DNA from: Paracoccus luteus
Lineage (GTDB): Bacteria > Pseudomonadota > Alphaproteobacteria > Rhodobacterales > Rhodobacteraceae
DNA: 44,022 bases
Assembly: GCF_004522155.1 (NCBI RefSeq)
Contig: NZ_SDEA01000006.1
Span: 136,892 to 180,913, forward strand
Direction: 5' to 3'
The position numbers and the translations under genes are program-made. Below are positions 25,590 through 33,371 of this stretch, in pieces. Below the pieces are notes generated by a model. The model did no database searches. It was not told where the DNA came from and saw only the letters and a list, made by a program, of their open reading frames with translations. How positions within the stretch are numbered: position 1 is the first letter of the stretch; each line of letters starts with the position of its first letter.

Positions 25590-26354
25590 ATGCAGACAAC
25601 GCTGGAAATCCTGACGCACCCGCTGCTGGCGCCGCTGCGCCACGGGTTTTTCACCCGCAAGGGCGGGGCGTCGTCGGGGCTGTTCGCCGGGCTGAACTGC
25701 GGCCGGGGATCGTCCGACCAGGCCGACGCGGTGGCGGTGAACCGCGCCCGGGTGGCCGAGGCCATGCGGGTCGCGCCGGACCGGCTGGCGACGGTCCACC
25801 AGACCCATTCCGCCCGCGTGTTGACCCTGCGGCCCGGCGACGACCCGGCCGCCGCCTGCCGCACCGAGGCCGACGCCATCGTCACCGCCACCCCCGGCAT
25901 CGCCATCGCGGTGCTGACCGCCGATTGCCAGCCGGTGCTGCTGGCGGATGCGGGCGCCGGGGTGATCGGCGCGGCCCATGCGGGGTGGAAGGGCGCGGTG
26001 GACGGCATCCTGGACGCCACCGTCGCCGCCATGCGCGCGCTAGGCGCCGACCGCATCCGCGCCGTCATCGGCCCATGCATCAGCCAGCGCGCCTATGAGG
26101 TCGGCGACGAGTTCATGGACCGGTTCCTGGCCGAGGACGCGGAAAACGACCGGTTCTTTGCCGGCGGCCCCCACGGCCGGCCGATGTTCGACCTGCCCGG
26201 CTTTGGCCGGCACAGGCTGCGCGCCCTGGGGGTCGAGGCGGACTGGACGGGCCACTGCACCTATTCCGACGCCGAGCGGTTCTTTTCCTATCGCCGCTCC
26301 ACCCACCAGGGGCAGGCGGATTACGGCCGGCTGATCTCGGCCATCGCGCTGTAG
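25590..26354 (+). CDS. pgeF: peptidoglycan editing factor PgeF (YfiH/laccase-domain family)
   Basis: A 254-residue protein of the multi-copper-polyphenol-oxidoreductase-like (YfiH) family, which in E. coli corrects wrongly incorporated residues in peptidoglycan precursors and in some members acts on purine nucleosides. The zinc/active-site residues are visible: His in VHQTHSARVL, Cys in LTADCQPVLLADAG, His in AAHAGWKGAVDGILD, plus GPCISQRAYEVGDEF. I chose the ATG at 25590, where family similarity starts (QTTLEILTHPLLAPLRHGFF). The frame is open from a GTG at 25407, which would add 61 residues including DPARP repeats. Confidence 0.93.
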   Translation: MQTTLEILTHPLLAPLRHGFFTRKGGASSGLFAGLNCGRGSSDQADAVAVNRARVAEAMRVAPDRLATVHQTHSARVLTLRPGDDPAAACRTEADAIVTATPGIAIAVLTADCQPVLLADAGAGVIGAAHAGWKGAVDGILDATVAAMRALGADRIRAVIGPCISQRAYEVGDEFMDRFLAEDAENDRFFAGGPHGRPMFDLPGFGRHRLRALGVEADWTGHCTYSDAERFFSYRRSTHQGQADYGRLISAIAL

Positions 26355-26369
26355 AGGGGCGGGCCGGGC

Positions 26370-26633
26370 GCGGGCTTGGCGGTTGCATGAGTATTTGGGC
26401 CAAGAAGATGCCTGGACCCCGCTGAGCCGCGCGCCTTGACCAGGTCAGACGGCCCGCGCGGGCTTGGCGGTCGCGTGAGTATTTGGGCCAGAAAAATGCC
26501 CGGACGCCGCTGAGCCGCGCGCCTTGAACAGGTCAGATGGCCCGGGCGGGCTTGGCGGTCGCGTGAGTATCTGGGCCAGGAAGGTGCCAGGGGCGCCGCT
26601 CAGCCGCGCGCCTCGACCACGTCGAAGGGGACG
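26370..26633. repeat. 88-bp tandem repeat, three copies, entering the 3' end of lrp
   Basis: Copies start at 26370, 26458 and 26546 with an 88-bp period. The first two are about 89% identical by eye. The third is more diverged, with one extra base, and covers the last codons and stop of the lrp gene. Each copy holds a GTATTTGGGCCA-type motif followed by a purine-rich stretch and GCCGCGCGCC. In the first two copies the lrp stop is replaced by a sense codon. It fills the space between convergent pgeF and lrp. Confidence 0.92.
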
Positions 26634-27088
26634 CCCGGTTCGTCCTTGGCGCAGCGGATCACCAGGCTGGTCTTGACGCTGGCCACGTTGTCGGCGGCGG
26701 TCAGCTGGTCGGTCAGGAACCGCTGGAAGCTGGACAGGTCGGGGGCCACGCATTTCAGGATGAAGTCGATCTCGCCGTTCAGCATGTGGCATTCACGCAC
26801 CAGCGCCCAGTCGCGGGCGCGGTTCTCGAACGCGGTCAGGTCGCGTTCGGACTGGCTGTGCAGGCGGACCATCGCGAAGACCTGCACCTCGAATCCCAGT
26901 TCGCGCGGGTCGATGTCGGCGTGATAGCCGCGGATATAGCCCGCCTCCTCCAGCGTGCGGACGCGTCGCAGGCACGGCGGGGCCGAGATGCCCACCCGCC
27001 GGGCCAGCTCGACGTTCGTCATGCGGCCGTCGGCCTGCAATTCGGCGAGGATGCGGCGGTCGATGTCGTCCAGTCTGTTGCCCGCCAT
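26600..27088 (-). CDS. Lrp/AsnC family transcriptional regulator
   Basis: A 162-residue Lrp-type regulator. The winged helix is in LDDIDRRILAELQADGRMTN, then VELARRVGISAPPCLRRVRT. The RAM domain contains ALVRECHMLNGEIDFILKCV. Unlike the PutR-type regulator in this window, it carries the GISAPPCLRRV recognition helix typical of Lrp proteins encoded near trxB in alphaproteobacteria. It probably responds to an amino acid. One gene (DUF2243) lies between it and trxB. The last codons belong to the third copy of an 88-bp repeat. Confidence 0.94.
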   Translation of the reverse strand: MAGNRLDDIDRRILAELQADGRMTNVELARRVGISAPPCLRRVRTLEEAGYIRGYHADIDPRELGFEVQVFAMVRLHSQSERDLTAFENRARDWALVRECHMLNGEIDFILKCVAPDLSSFQRFLTDQLTAADNVASVKTSLVIRCAKDEPGVPFDVVEARG

Positions 27089-27176
27089 GCTGTTCCCTGC
27101 CGCAATCCGACGGTTCCTTACCCATGCGGCGCGGCGGGCGCAACATTCTTTCGCAAATGGCGACGCGGCGGAAACC

Positions 27177-27683
27177 TTAGTCGGGGGTCTGGCGGCGGCC
27201 CGCCCGCAGCAGCGCCCAGCCGCCCAGCAGCATGGCCGCCCCCCACGCCAGAAACCCGGCGTCCCACCATATCCACTGCGTGGTTGGCGCCGTTTCGTTG
27301 ACGTGGTGGATGCCCAGCAGGTGATGGTTGATCGCCCCCTCAGCCAGGTTGAAGAGGCCGAAGCCCATCAGCATCGACCCCGCCAGCAGCTTGCCCGACC
27401 AGCGCAGATGCCGCCTGCGGGCCTGACGCCACAGGACCAGCAGTCCAAGGACCACGAACACATAGGTCGCGGCGTGAAACAGCCCGTCGGCCAGCGTGTT
27501 CAGCCGCAGGTTGGGCACGCTGTCGGCGGGAAATCCGGCGCTGGTCAGCATGTGGTGCCACTGCAGGATCTGGTGCAGCACGATGCCGTCGAAGAACCCG
27601 CCCAGCCCAAGGCCGAAGAGGATGCCGGCGGAAACCGGAAAATGCGGCGGTTCGGGCGGTGTGTCCTGTCGGGCGGGTTTCAT
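27177..27683 (-). CDS. DUF2243 domain-containing membrane protein
   Basis: A 168-residue membrane protein with about four hydrophobic segments and conserved His residues. Family marks are GLGLGGFFDGIVLHQILQWH and HMLTSAGFP, then LADGLFHAATYVFVVLGLLV and FNLAEGAINHHLLGIHHVNE. The repeated His-rich helices suggest metal or haem binding, but the function of DUF2243 is not known. GAGGGA precedes the ATG. It is divergent from trxB and lies 88 bp upstream of lrp on the same strand. Confidence 0.9.
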   Translation of the reverse strand: MKPARQDTPPEPPHFPVSAGILFGLGLGGFFDGIVLHQILQWHHMLTSAGFPADSVPNLRLNTLADGLFHAATYVFVVLGLLVLWRQARRRHLRWSGKLLAGSMLMGFGLFNLAEGAINHHLLGIHHVNETAPTTQWIWWDAGFLAWGAAMLLGGWALLRAGRRQTPD

Positions 27684-27844
27684 GGGCGGTCCCTCGGCGT
27701 CGGGTCAGGAAAGTGTCCGGGGACAGGGGGCAGGGCGCAAGCGTTATCGCGCGGGTGCAGGATCGGTCAGCCGTGCGGCAGCCGCCATTGCGACGGGGCG
27801 CCCGGTGGCATAGCTGATGCACCGACCGTTCCGAAAGGCCCGCC

Positions 27845-28837
27845 ATGTCCGCCCAAGACCCCGCCATCGCCCAAGACGCCCCCGCCCCCGCCCCCGACCA
27901 CCTGCGCGTCCTGATCGTAGGCTCCGGCCCGGCCGGCTATACCGCTGCCGTCTATGCGGCGCGCGCCATGCTGAAGCCGCGGCTGGTGCAGGGGATGCAG
28001 CCGGGCGGCCAGCTGACCATCACGACCGAGGTCGAGAACTGGCCCGGCGACGCGTCGGTGCAGGGCCCCGACCTGATGGTGAGGATGGAGGCGCACGCCC
28101 GCGCAATGGGGGCCGAGATCGTGACCGACACCGTGACGCGGCTGGATTTGTCGGCGCGGCCCTTCCTCGCCGAATGCGACAGCGGCGCGCGGATGACGGC
28201 CGATGCGGTGATCCTTGCCACCGGCGCGCAGGCGCGCTGGCTGGGCCTGCCCAGCGAACAGATGTTCCAGGGCTTTGGCGTCAGCGCCTGTGCGACCTGC
28301 GACGGCTTCTTCTACCGCGGCAAGCAGGTGATCGTCGTCGGCGGCGGCAACACCGCGGTCGAGGAGGCGCTGTTCCTGACCAATTTCGCCAGCAAGGTCA
28401 CGCTGGTCCACCGCCGCGCCAGCCTGCGCGCCGAACGGATCATGCAGGACCGCCTGTTCGCCCATCCAAAGATCGACGTGATCTGGAACGCCGAGGTGGT
28501 CGAGATCACCGGCGACCAAAGCCCCCTGGGCGTCACCGGCGCGGTGCTGCGGTCCACGACGGACGGCACCACCAGCACCATCGCGGCGGACGGCGTGTTC
28601 GTGGCCATCGGCCACACGCCCGCATCGGAGCTGGTCAGGGATCAGCTGGACCTGCGCGAGGGCGGCTATGTCTGGGTCCATCCCGGCAGCACCCGCACCT
28701 CGGTTCCCGGCGTGTTCGCGGCGGGCGACCTGACCGACGACGTCTATCGCCAGGCGGTCACCAGCGCCGGCATGGGCTGCATGGCGGCGCTGGACGCCGA
28801 GCATTACCTGTCGGCACTGGACGCGGCGCGGGCCTGA
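27845..28837 (+). CDS. trxB: thioredoxin-disulfide reductase
   Basis: TrxB passes electrons from NADPH through FAD to thioredoxin. It has 330 residues. The FAD-binding motif is VLIVGSGPAGYTAAVYAAR (residues 22-40), the redox-active disulfide is CATC (Cys149 and Cys152), the NADPH-binding motif is IVVGGGNTAVEEALFL, and the C-terminal FAD contact is GVFAAGDLTDDVYRQAVTSA. It has a 20-residue Ala/Pro-rich extension before the core. It precedes the sulfate-assimilation fusion gene. Reduced thioredoxin is commonly the donor for APS/PAPS reductase, so the order makes sense. Confidence 0.96.
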   Translation: MSAQDPAIAQDAPAPAPDHLRVLIVGSGPAGYTAAVYAARAMLKPRLVQGMQPGGQLTITTEVENWPGDASVQGPDLMVRMEAHARAMGAEIVTDTVTRLDLSARPFLAECDSGARMTADAVILATGAQARWLGLPSEQMFQGFGVSACATCDGFFYRGKQVIVVGGGNTAVEEALFLTNFASKVTLVHRRASLRAERIMQDRLFAHPKIDVIWNAEVVEITGDQSPLGVTGAVLRSTTDGTTSTIAADGVFVAIGHTPASELVRDQLDLREGGYVWVHPGSTRTSVPGVFAAGDLTDDVYRQAVTSAGMGCMAALDAEHYLSALDAARA

Positions 28838-28888
28838 AGCTAGCCCCGACCCATGCGCCAGGCGGCTGGCGGGTTTTCGCGGCCGGGC

Positions 28889-28902
28889 CGGTTGCGCAAC
28901 CG
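28889..28902. promoter_or_regulatory. 14-bp perfect palindrome upstream of sat/cysC
   Basis: CGGTTGCGCAACCG is a perfect palindrome lying 52 bp after trxB and 85 bp before the sulfurylase/kinase gene. A second stem (GGCCGCG/CGCGGCC) follows at about 28921-28942. It could be an operator or part of a weak terminator. No T-run follows either stem. Confidence 0.35.
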
Positions 28903-28986
28903 AGGCTTGCACCGTAAAGCGGCCGCGATCACTCGCGCGGCCGCATCCGGCGGCCCTGCGGCCCTGTCCTGAACCCGAGTTGTCCG

Positions 28987-30699
28987 ATGACCCAGCAGCC
29001 GAACCTTGCGCCGATCCCGGAACTGTATGTGAACGCCGATTCGGCGCAAAAGTTGAAGGTCGAGGCGGGCAACATGCCTTCCTGGGATCTGACGCCGCGC
29101 CAGATCTGCGATCTGGAGCTGCTGATGAACGGCGGGTTCTATCCGCTGAAGGGCTTTCTGACCGAGGCCGATTACGATGGCGTGGTCGAGGACATGCACC
29201 TGACCAGCGGCGCGCTGTGGCCCATGCCGATCAACCTGGACGTGAGCGAGGCCTTCGCCGACGGGCTTGAGCCGGGCACCGACATCGCGCTGCGCGACCA
29301 GGAGGGCGTGATTCTGGCGATCATGTCGGTCACCGACAAGTGGACGCCCAACAAGAAGCGCGAGGCCGAAAAGGTCTTTGGCGCCGACGACCTGGCGCAT
29401 CCGGCCGTCAACTATCTGCACAACGTCGCGGGTCCGGTCTATCTGGGCGGGCCGATCACCGGCATCCAGCCGCCGACGCATTACGATTTCCGCGCCCGCC
29501 GCGACACGCCGAACGAACTGCGCGCCTTTTTCCGCAAGCTGGGCTGGCGCCGCATCGTGGCCTTCCAGACCCGCAACCCGCTGCACCGCGCGCATCAGGA
29601 ACTGACCTTCCGCGCCGCCCGCGAGGCGCAGGCGAACCTGCTGATCCACCCGGTCGTGGGCATGACCAAGCCCGGCGACGTGGACCATTTCACCCGCGTG
29701 CGGTGCTATGAGGCGGTGCTGGACAAGTATCCGCAGGCCACCACCCATCTGTCGCTGCTGAACCTTGCGATGCGCATGGCCGGCCCGCGCGAGGCGGTGT
29801 GGCACGGCATCATCCGCCGCAACCACGGCATGACCCACATGATCGTCGGCCGCGACCACGCCGGGCCGGGCAAGAACAGCCAGGGCCAGGATTTCTATGG
29901 CCCCTATGACGCGCAGGAACTGTTCCGCAAGAACCAGGACGAGATCGGCATCGAGATGGTCGATTTCAAGCAGATGGTCTATGTGCAGGAACGCGCGCAA
30001 TACGAGCCGCGCGACGAGGTCGAGGCGGGCGCGACCATCCTCGACATCTCGGGCACCGAACTGCGTCGTCGCCTGCGCGAGGGGCTGGACATCCCCGAAT
30101 GGTTCAGCTTCCCCGAGGTCGTGGCCCAGCTGCGCCGCACCTCGCCGCCGCGCCACAAGCAGGGCTTCACGGTGTTCTTCACCGGCCTCAGCGGGTCGGG
30201 CAAGTCCACCATCGCCAACGCGCTGATGGTCAAGCTGATGGAGATGGGCGGCCGCCCGGTGACGCTGCTGGACGGCGACGTGGTGCGCAAGCACCTGTCG
30301 TCGGAACTGGGCTTCTCGAAAGAGCACCGCGACATCAACATAAAGCGCATCGGCTATGTCGCGTCCGAGATCACCAAGAACGGCGGCATCGCGATCTGCG
30401 CCCCCATCGCGCCCTATACCGCGACGCGCCGCGCGGTCCGCGAGATGGTCGAGCAGTTCGGCGCCTTCCTTGAAGTGCATGTGGCGACCAGCGTCGAGGA
30501 GTGCGAGCGCCGCGACCGCAAAGGCCTCTACAAGCTGGCGCGCGAGGGCAAGATCAAGGAGTTCACCGGCATTTCCGACCCCTACGAGGTGCCCGAGAAC
30601 CCCGAGCTGCGCGTCCAGACCGAGGGCGTGGACGTCGATTTCGCCGCCCAGCAGGTTCTGCTGAAGCTGGAACAGATGGGGCTGGTCGGGCTGTCCTGA
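28987..30699 (+). CDS. sat: bifunctional sulfate adenylyltransferase / adenylylsulfate kinase
   Basis: A 570-residue fusion that makes APS from sulfate and ATP and then phosphorylates it to PAPS. The N-terminal ATP sulfurylase (about 1-385) shows QTRNPLHRAH (194-203) and IVGRDHAGPGKN. The C-terminal APS kinase (about 390-570) has the P-loop GLSGSGKST (400-408), LLDGDVVRKHL and SKEHRDINIKRIGYVA. Both halves keep their key residues, so both activities are expected. It follows trxB and ends in a strong terminator, suggesting a sulfur-assimilation transcript. The C-terminal kinase half corresponds to CysC. Confidence 0.96.
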   Translation: MTQQPNLAPIPELYVNADSAQKLKVEAGNMPSWDLTPRQICDLELLMNGGFYPLKGFLTEADYDGVVEDMHLTSGALWPMPINLDVSEAFADGLEPGTDIALRDQEGVILAIMSVTDKWTPNKKREAEKVFGADDLAHPAVNYLHNVAGPVYLGGPITGIQPPTHYDFRARRDTPNELRAFFRKLGWRRIVAFQTRNPLHRAHQELTFRAAREAQANLLIHPVVGMTKPGDVDHFTRVRCYEAVLDKYPQATTHLSLLNLAMRMAGPREAVWHGIIRRNHGMTHMIVGRDHAGPGKNSQGQDFYGPYDAQELFRKNQDEIGIEMVDFKQMVYVQERAQYEPRDEVEAGATILDISGTELRRRLREGLDIPEWFSFPEVVAQLRRTSPPRHKQGFTVFFTGLSGSGKSTIANALMVKLMEMGGRPVTLLDGDVVRKHLSSELGFSKEHRDINIKRIGYVASEITKNGGIAICAPIAPYTATRRAVREMVEQFGAFLEVHVATSVEECERRDRKGLYKLAREGKIKEFTGISDPYEVPENPELRVQTEGVDVDFAAQQVLLKLEQMGLVGLS

Positions 30700-30724
30700 A
30701 CTGCCGCCCGTTGACTTTCGATGT

Positions 30725-30753
30725 GCCCCCCGGCCACACCGGGGGGCGTTTTG
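30725..30753 (+). terminator. intrinsic terminator after sat/cysC
   Basis: A 9-bp perfect stem (GCCCCCCGG at 30725-30733, CCGGGGGGC at 30739-30747) with a CCACA loop, followed by GTTTTG. It is 25 bp after the sulfurylase/kinase stop and just before the glycosyltransferase start, so the glycosyltransferases probably rely on readthrough or their own promoter. Confidence 0.88.
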
Positions 30754-30766
30754 CGTTGGAGCCGCG

Positions 30767-31546
30767 ATGTCCGACCCGGTGCTGATCCTGTGCATGAAAT
30801 GGGGCACGCTGTATGGCGCGGCGGATGTGAACAACCTTGCGCGCGGGGTGCGCCGGCATCTGGCGCGGCCGCACCAGTTCATCTGCCTGACCGACGACGC
30901 GGCGGGGCTGGACGCGGGGATCGAGGCGCTGCCGCTGCCCGAACTGCGGCTGCCGCCGGGGTCGGGCGACACCCGCTGGCGCAAGCTGGCGCTGTTTCAG
31001 CGCGACCTGCACGGGCTGTCCGGGACCGCGCTGTTCCTTGACCTTGACCTTGTCGTCATCGGCAACCTCGCCCCGTTCCTGGACCATCCGGGCGAGGTCT
31101 GCATCATCCGCGACGACGACCTGTTCCGCGCCAAGCCGCTGCGCCGGATCAACCCCGCGCGCGACCGTTTCCTGCACATGGTCGGCAACACCTCGGTCTT
31201 TCGCTGGCGCATCGGGGCGCATCCCGAGATCGTCGAGACGTACGAGGCCGACCCCGCCGCCGCGCAGGCCGCCTATGAGCATGAGCAGCAGATGGTCAGC
31301 GACATCCTGCACCGACAGGGCAGGCTGAGCTATTGGCCGCAGGGCTGGTGCGTCAGCTTCAAGAACGACTGCGTGCCGCGCCTGTGGCGCAGCTGGCTGC
31401 GCGACCCCGCGCCGCCGCGCGGGGCGCGGATCGTCCTGTTCGCGGGCAATCCCAAGATGGCCGACGTGCTGGCGGGCAGGGGCGGGCGCTGGTATCGCCG
31501 CATCGGCGACATCGGCTGGCTGCGCCGGGCGTGGCAGGGAGCGTGA
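30767..31546 (+). CDS. putative glycosyltransferase (DxD-containing)
   Basis: A 259-residue soluble protein resembling small bacterial sugar transferases. The N-terminus (DPVLILCMKWGTLYGAADVN) and RRHLARPHQFICLTDD fit a GT-A-like nucleotide-sugar fold, and a DLD motif at residues 92-94 (FLDLDLVVIGNL) is in the position expected for the metal-binding DxD. Later VSFKNDCVPRLWRSW and VLFAGNPKMADVL resemble family members. The acceptor is unknown. It lies 2 nt before the next glycosyltransferase gene, so the pair is co-translated. Confidence 0.8.
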   Translation: MSDPVLILCMKWGTLYGAADVNNLARGVRRHLARPHQFICLTDDAAGLDAGIEALPLPELRLPPGSGDTRWRKLALFQRDLHGLSGTALFLDLDLVVIGNLAPFLDHPGEVCIIRDDDLFRAKPLRRINPARDRFLHMVGNTSVFRWRIGAHPEIVETYEADPAAAQAAYEHEQQMVSDILHRQGRLSYWPQGWCVSFKNDCVPRLWRSWLRDPAPPRGARIVLFAGNPKMADVLAGRGGRWYRRIGDIGWLRRAWQGA

Positions 31547-31548
31547 CC

Positions 31549-32490
31549 ATGCACATCGTGACGGGTTCGGACGACAATTATGCGGCCGGCGTTCTGGTGC
31601 TGATCGCCTCGGCGGCCTTCCATACGCCGGACGCCCGCTTCACCGTGCTGGACATGGGCATCTCGGCCGAGAACCGGGCGCGGATCGACGCGCTTGGGGA
31701 TCGGCTGGGCGGACGCGTGTCACGCATCGAGATTTCCGAGGAACGGTTTGCCGATGTGCCGGTGATGCGGCGGCACCTGACCCGAAGCACCTATCTGCGC
31801 CTGCTGATCCCCGTGCTGATGCCCGAGGCAGAGCGGGTGGTCTATATGGACTGCGACATGGTCGTGATCGACGACCTGTCCGAACTGGACCGGGTGCCGC
31901 TGGGCAATGCGCCGGTGGCGGCGGTTCCGTGCCCCAGCCCCGACGCAGCCGAGCTGGCGGACACCGGGATTGCCGCTGCGACCTATGTCAATGCGGGGCT
32001 ATTGGTCATGAACCTGCCCGTCTGGCGCGCCGAGGATATTGCCGGCCAGTGCCTTGCCCTGCTGTCCGATCCGGCGCGGCGCCTGCTTGCAGAGGATCAA
32101 TCCGCCATCAACCTGGTCTGTCGCGGACGGATCCTGCCGCTGCCCGCGCGTTTCAACGTCTATGCCGACCCGGCCGCCTATGCGTTGACCGGCGCATTGC
32201 CCGACAATCCCGCGGTGCTGCATTTCGTGGTCAACAACAAGCCGTGGACGCTGCCCGGTGCGCTGGCCGCGGTCTGGCAGATGCACGCCGACCGCATCGC
32301 GGACCTCATGCCGCCGCGAAAAAGGGTGACGTGGCGGCAACGGCTGTCGCGCCTGAACCGCAGTCGCCGGCTGGCGCTGGGGGTTCTGGCGCGCAGACCG
32401 AAATACCTGGGCCGCGTGCGCGTTCAGCGCGAGATGCGGGACCGGATCGAGGCCCCGTATCTCGCCCGCCACAGCGTGGCAGCACGCTGA
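31549..32490 (+). CDS. glycosyltransferase family 8 protein
   Basis: A 313-residue GT8-type retaining glycosyltransferase. The start MHIVTGSDDNYAAGVLVLIA, the Tyr-Leu-Arg segment TYLRLLIPVL, the DxD motif DCDMVVIDDLSEL (Asp101, Asp103) and YVNAGLLVMNLPVWR are typical of LPS galactosyl/glucosyltransferase relatives. The motif AVLHFVVNNKPW gives the usual C-terminal His-x-x-x-x-x-K/W region. It likely adds a hexose to a surface glycan or LPS core. The ATG at 31549 lies 2 nt after the previous stop. It converges with the DUF1150 gene, 18 bp away. Confidence 0.9.
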   Translation: MHIVTGSDDNYAAGVLVLIASAAFHTPDARFTVLDMGISAENRARIDALGDRLGGRVSRIEISEERFADVPVMRRHLTRSTYLRLLIPVLMPEAERVVYMDCDMVVIDDLSELDRVPLGNAPVAAVPCPSPDAAELADTGIAAATYVNAGLLVMNLPVWRAEDIAGQCLALLSDPARRLLAEDQSAINLVCRGRILPLPARFNVYADPAAYALTGALPDNPAVLHFVVNNKPWTLPGALAAVWQMHADRIADLMPPRKRVTWRQRLSRLNRSRRLALGVLARRPKYLGRVRVQREMRDRIEAPYLARHSVAAR

Positions 32491-32508
32491 ACGCCCGCGC
32501 GCGCCCGG

Positions 32509-32736
32509 TCAGTGAACGCTGACCGGCGTCAGCTCGTTCTGGCGGGCCAGCATGAAGGCAAGCTGCCGGTCGCGCACCAGCGCCAGCCGTTCGCCGTCCA
32601 CGCCATGCACGGCGTAAAGCGATTCCAGCCCCGGCGCCTGATCGCGCACCTCGGCGGGCAGGGCGTCCATCTCGACGCGGCGGATATAGACGACGTTGCC
32701 GTCCTCGGTCTGCGGAAAATCATGTTTCATGTTCAT
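32509..32736 (-). CDS. DUF1150 family small protein
   Basis: A 75-residue hydrophilic protein of the DUF1150 family: VVYIRRVEMDALPAEVRDQA, then LESLYAVHGVDGERLALVRD and LAFMLARQNELTPVSVH. In Rhodobacterales and rhizobia these genes sit directly after small heat-shock genes, as here, 12 bp downstream of hsp20. It is likely co-induced by heat, and the function is unknown. The ATG at 32736 has a GGGGAT ribosome-binding stretch. Confidence 0.92.
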   Translation of the reverse strand: MNMKHDFPQTEDGNVVYIRRVEMDALPAEVRDQAPGLESLYAVHGVDGERLALVRDRQLAFMLARQNELTPVSVH

Positions 32737-32748
32737 GGCGATCCCCTT

Positions 32749-33159
32749 TCAACTGCGGCTGATCGGAATGGATTTGACGATGCCCTGCGGCGTCAGGCGG
32801 CGCAGGTCGATGTGCAGCAGGCCGTTTTCCAACGCGGCCGCTTCGACCTCGATCCCCTCGGCCAGCACAAAGCTGCGCTGGAACGCGCGGGCGGCGATGC
32901 CGCGGTGCAGGAACACCCGTTCGTCGGCGGCGTCCGACTGGCGGCCGCGGATCATCAGCTGGCGATCCTCGGTCGTGACGGTCAGGTCGTCCTCGGCAAA
33001 GCCGGCCACGGCAAGGGTGATGCGGAACCCGTCCGGGGCGCGGTGTTCGATGTTATAGGGCGGATAGCCCTCGGCCCCCTTGGCGGCGCGTTCGGCCAGG
33101 CGTTCCAGCTGGTCGAACCCCAGCAGATAGGGATGCCCGCCCAGCGTCATCTTGGTCAT
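32749..33159 (-). CDS. small heat-shock protein Hsp20 (IbpA type)
   Basis: A 136-residue alpha-crystallin-type chaperone that holds unfolding proteins. The start MTKMTLGGHPYLLGFDQLER and YPPYNIEHRAPDGFRITLAV begin the domain. The family motif LENGLLHIDLRR, followed by GIVKSIPIS, ends it. I chose the ATG at 33159, since the upstream open frame is Arg/Pro-rich and unlike the family. It has AAGGGACAAGGACA as ribosome-binding region. A candidate RpoH promoter and a stem-forming leader lie upstream. DUF1150 follows in the same operon. Confidence 0.94.
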   Translation of the reverse strand: MTKMTLGGHPYLLGFDQLERLAERAAKGAEGYPPYNIEHRAPDGFRITLAVAGFAEDDLTVTTEDRQLMIRGRQSDAADERVFLHRGIAARAFQRSFVLAEGIEVEAAALENGLLHIDLRRLTPQGIVKSIPISRS

Positions 33160-33164
33160 CGTCG

Positions 33165-33222
33165 GTGTCCTTGTCCCTTCAGGCGACTGCGCGTCCGGCC
33201 CCGACAGCGGCGACCGGACACG
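33165..33222 (-). promoter_or_regulatory. hsp20 leader able to form two exclusive stems, one covering the ribosome-binding site
   Basis: In the transcript, CGUGUCCGG (33222-33214) can pair over nine positions with CCGGACGCG (33198-33190). Alternatively GUCG-UGUCC can pair with GGACACCGAC just before the start codon, covering the GGA of the ribosome-binding site. This is the layout expected of a temperature-sensitive leader, but no known thermometer family is recognised. Confidence 0.4.
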
Positions 33223-33225
33223 ACT

Positions 33226-33255
33226 GATATGTGGTGCCGCGCGCGGTGCTGCAAG
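33226..33255 (-). promoter_or_regulatory. candidate RpoH promoter of hsp20
   Basis: On the minus strand CTTG (33255-33252) is followed after 18 nt by CACATATC, near the alphaproteobacterial RpoH pattern CTTG-N17/18-CYTATNT. It is about 67 nt before the hsp20 start codon. The location upstream of a classic heat-shock gene, with rpoH in the window, supports it. Confidence 0.5.
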
Positions 33256-33371
33256 GGACGCAAGATTTTGTTCCCTTTCAGGAGCAAGCGCCTGTAAGCT
33301 GGGGCAGCGCGCAGCATCTGCGCGACCCCATGCCGCGCCTTGGCGCGCCCCCGCCGGACAACCGCCTGACC

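Noticed and set aside
26370..26633. CRISPR or phage attachment site near pgeF
   Set aside because: The three 88-bp units are continuous tandem copies without spacers, and no integrase or tRNA gene is nearby.
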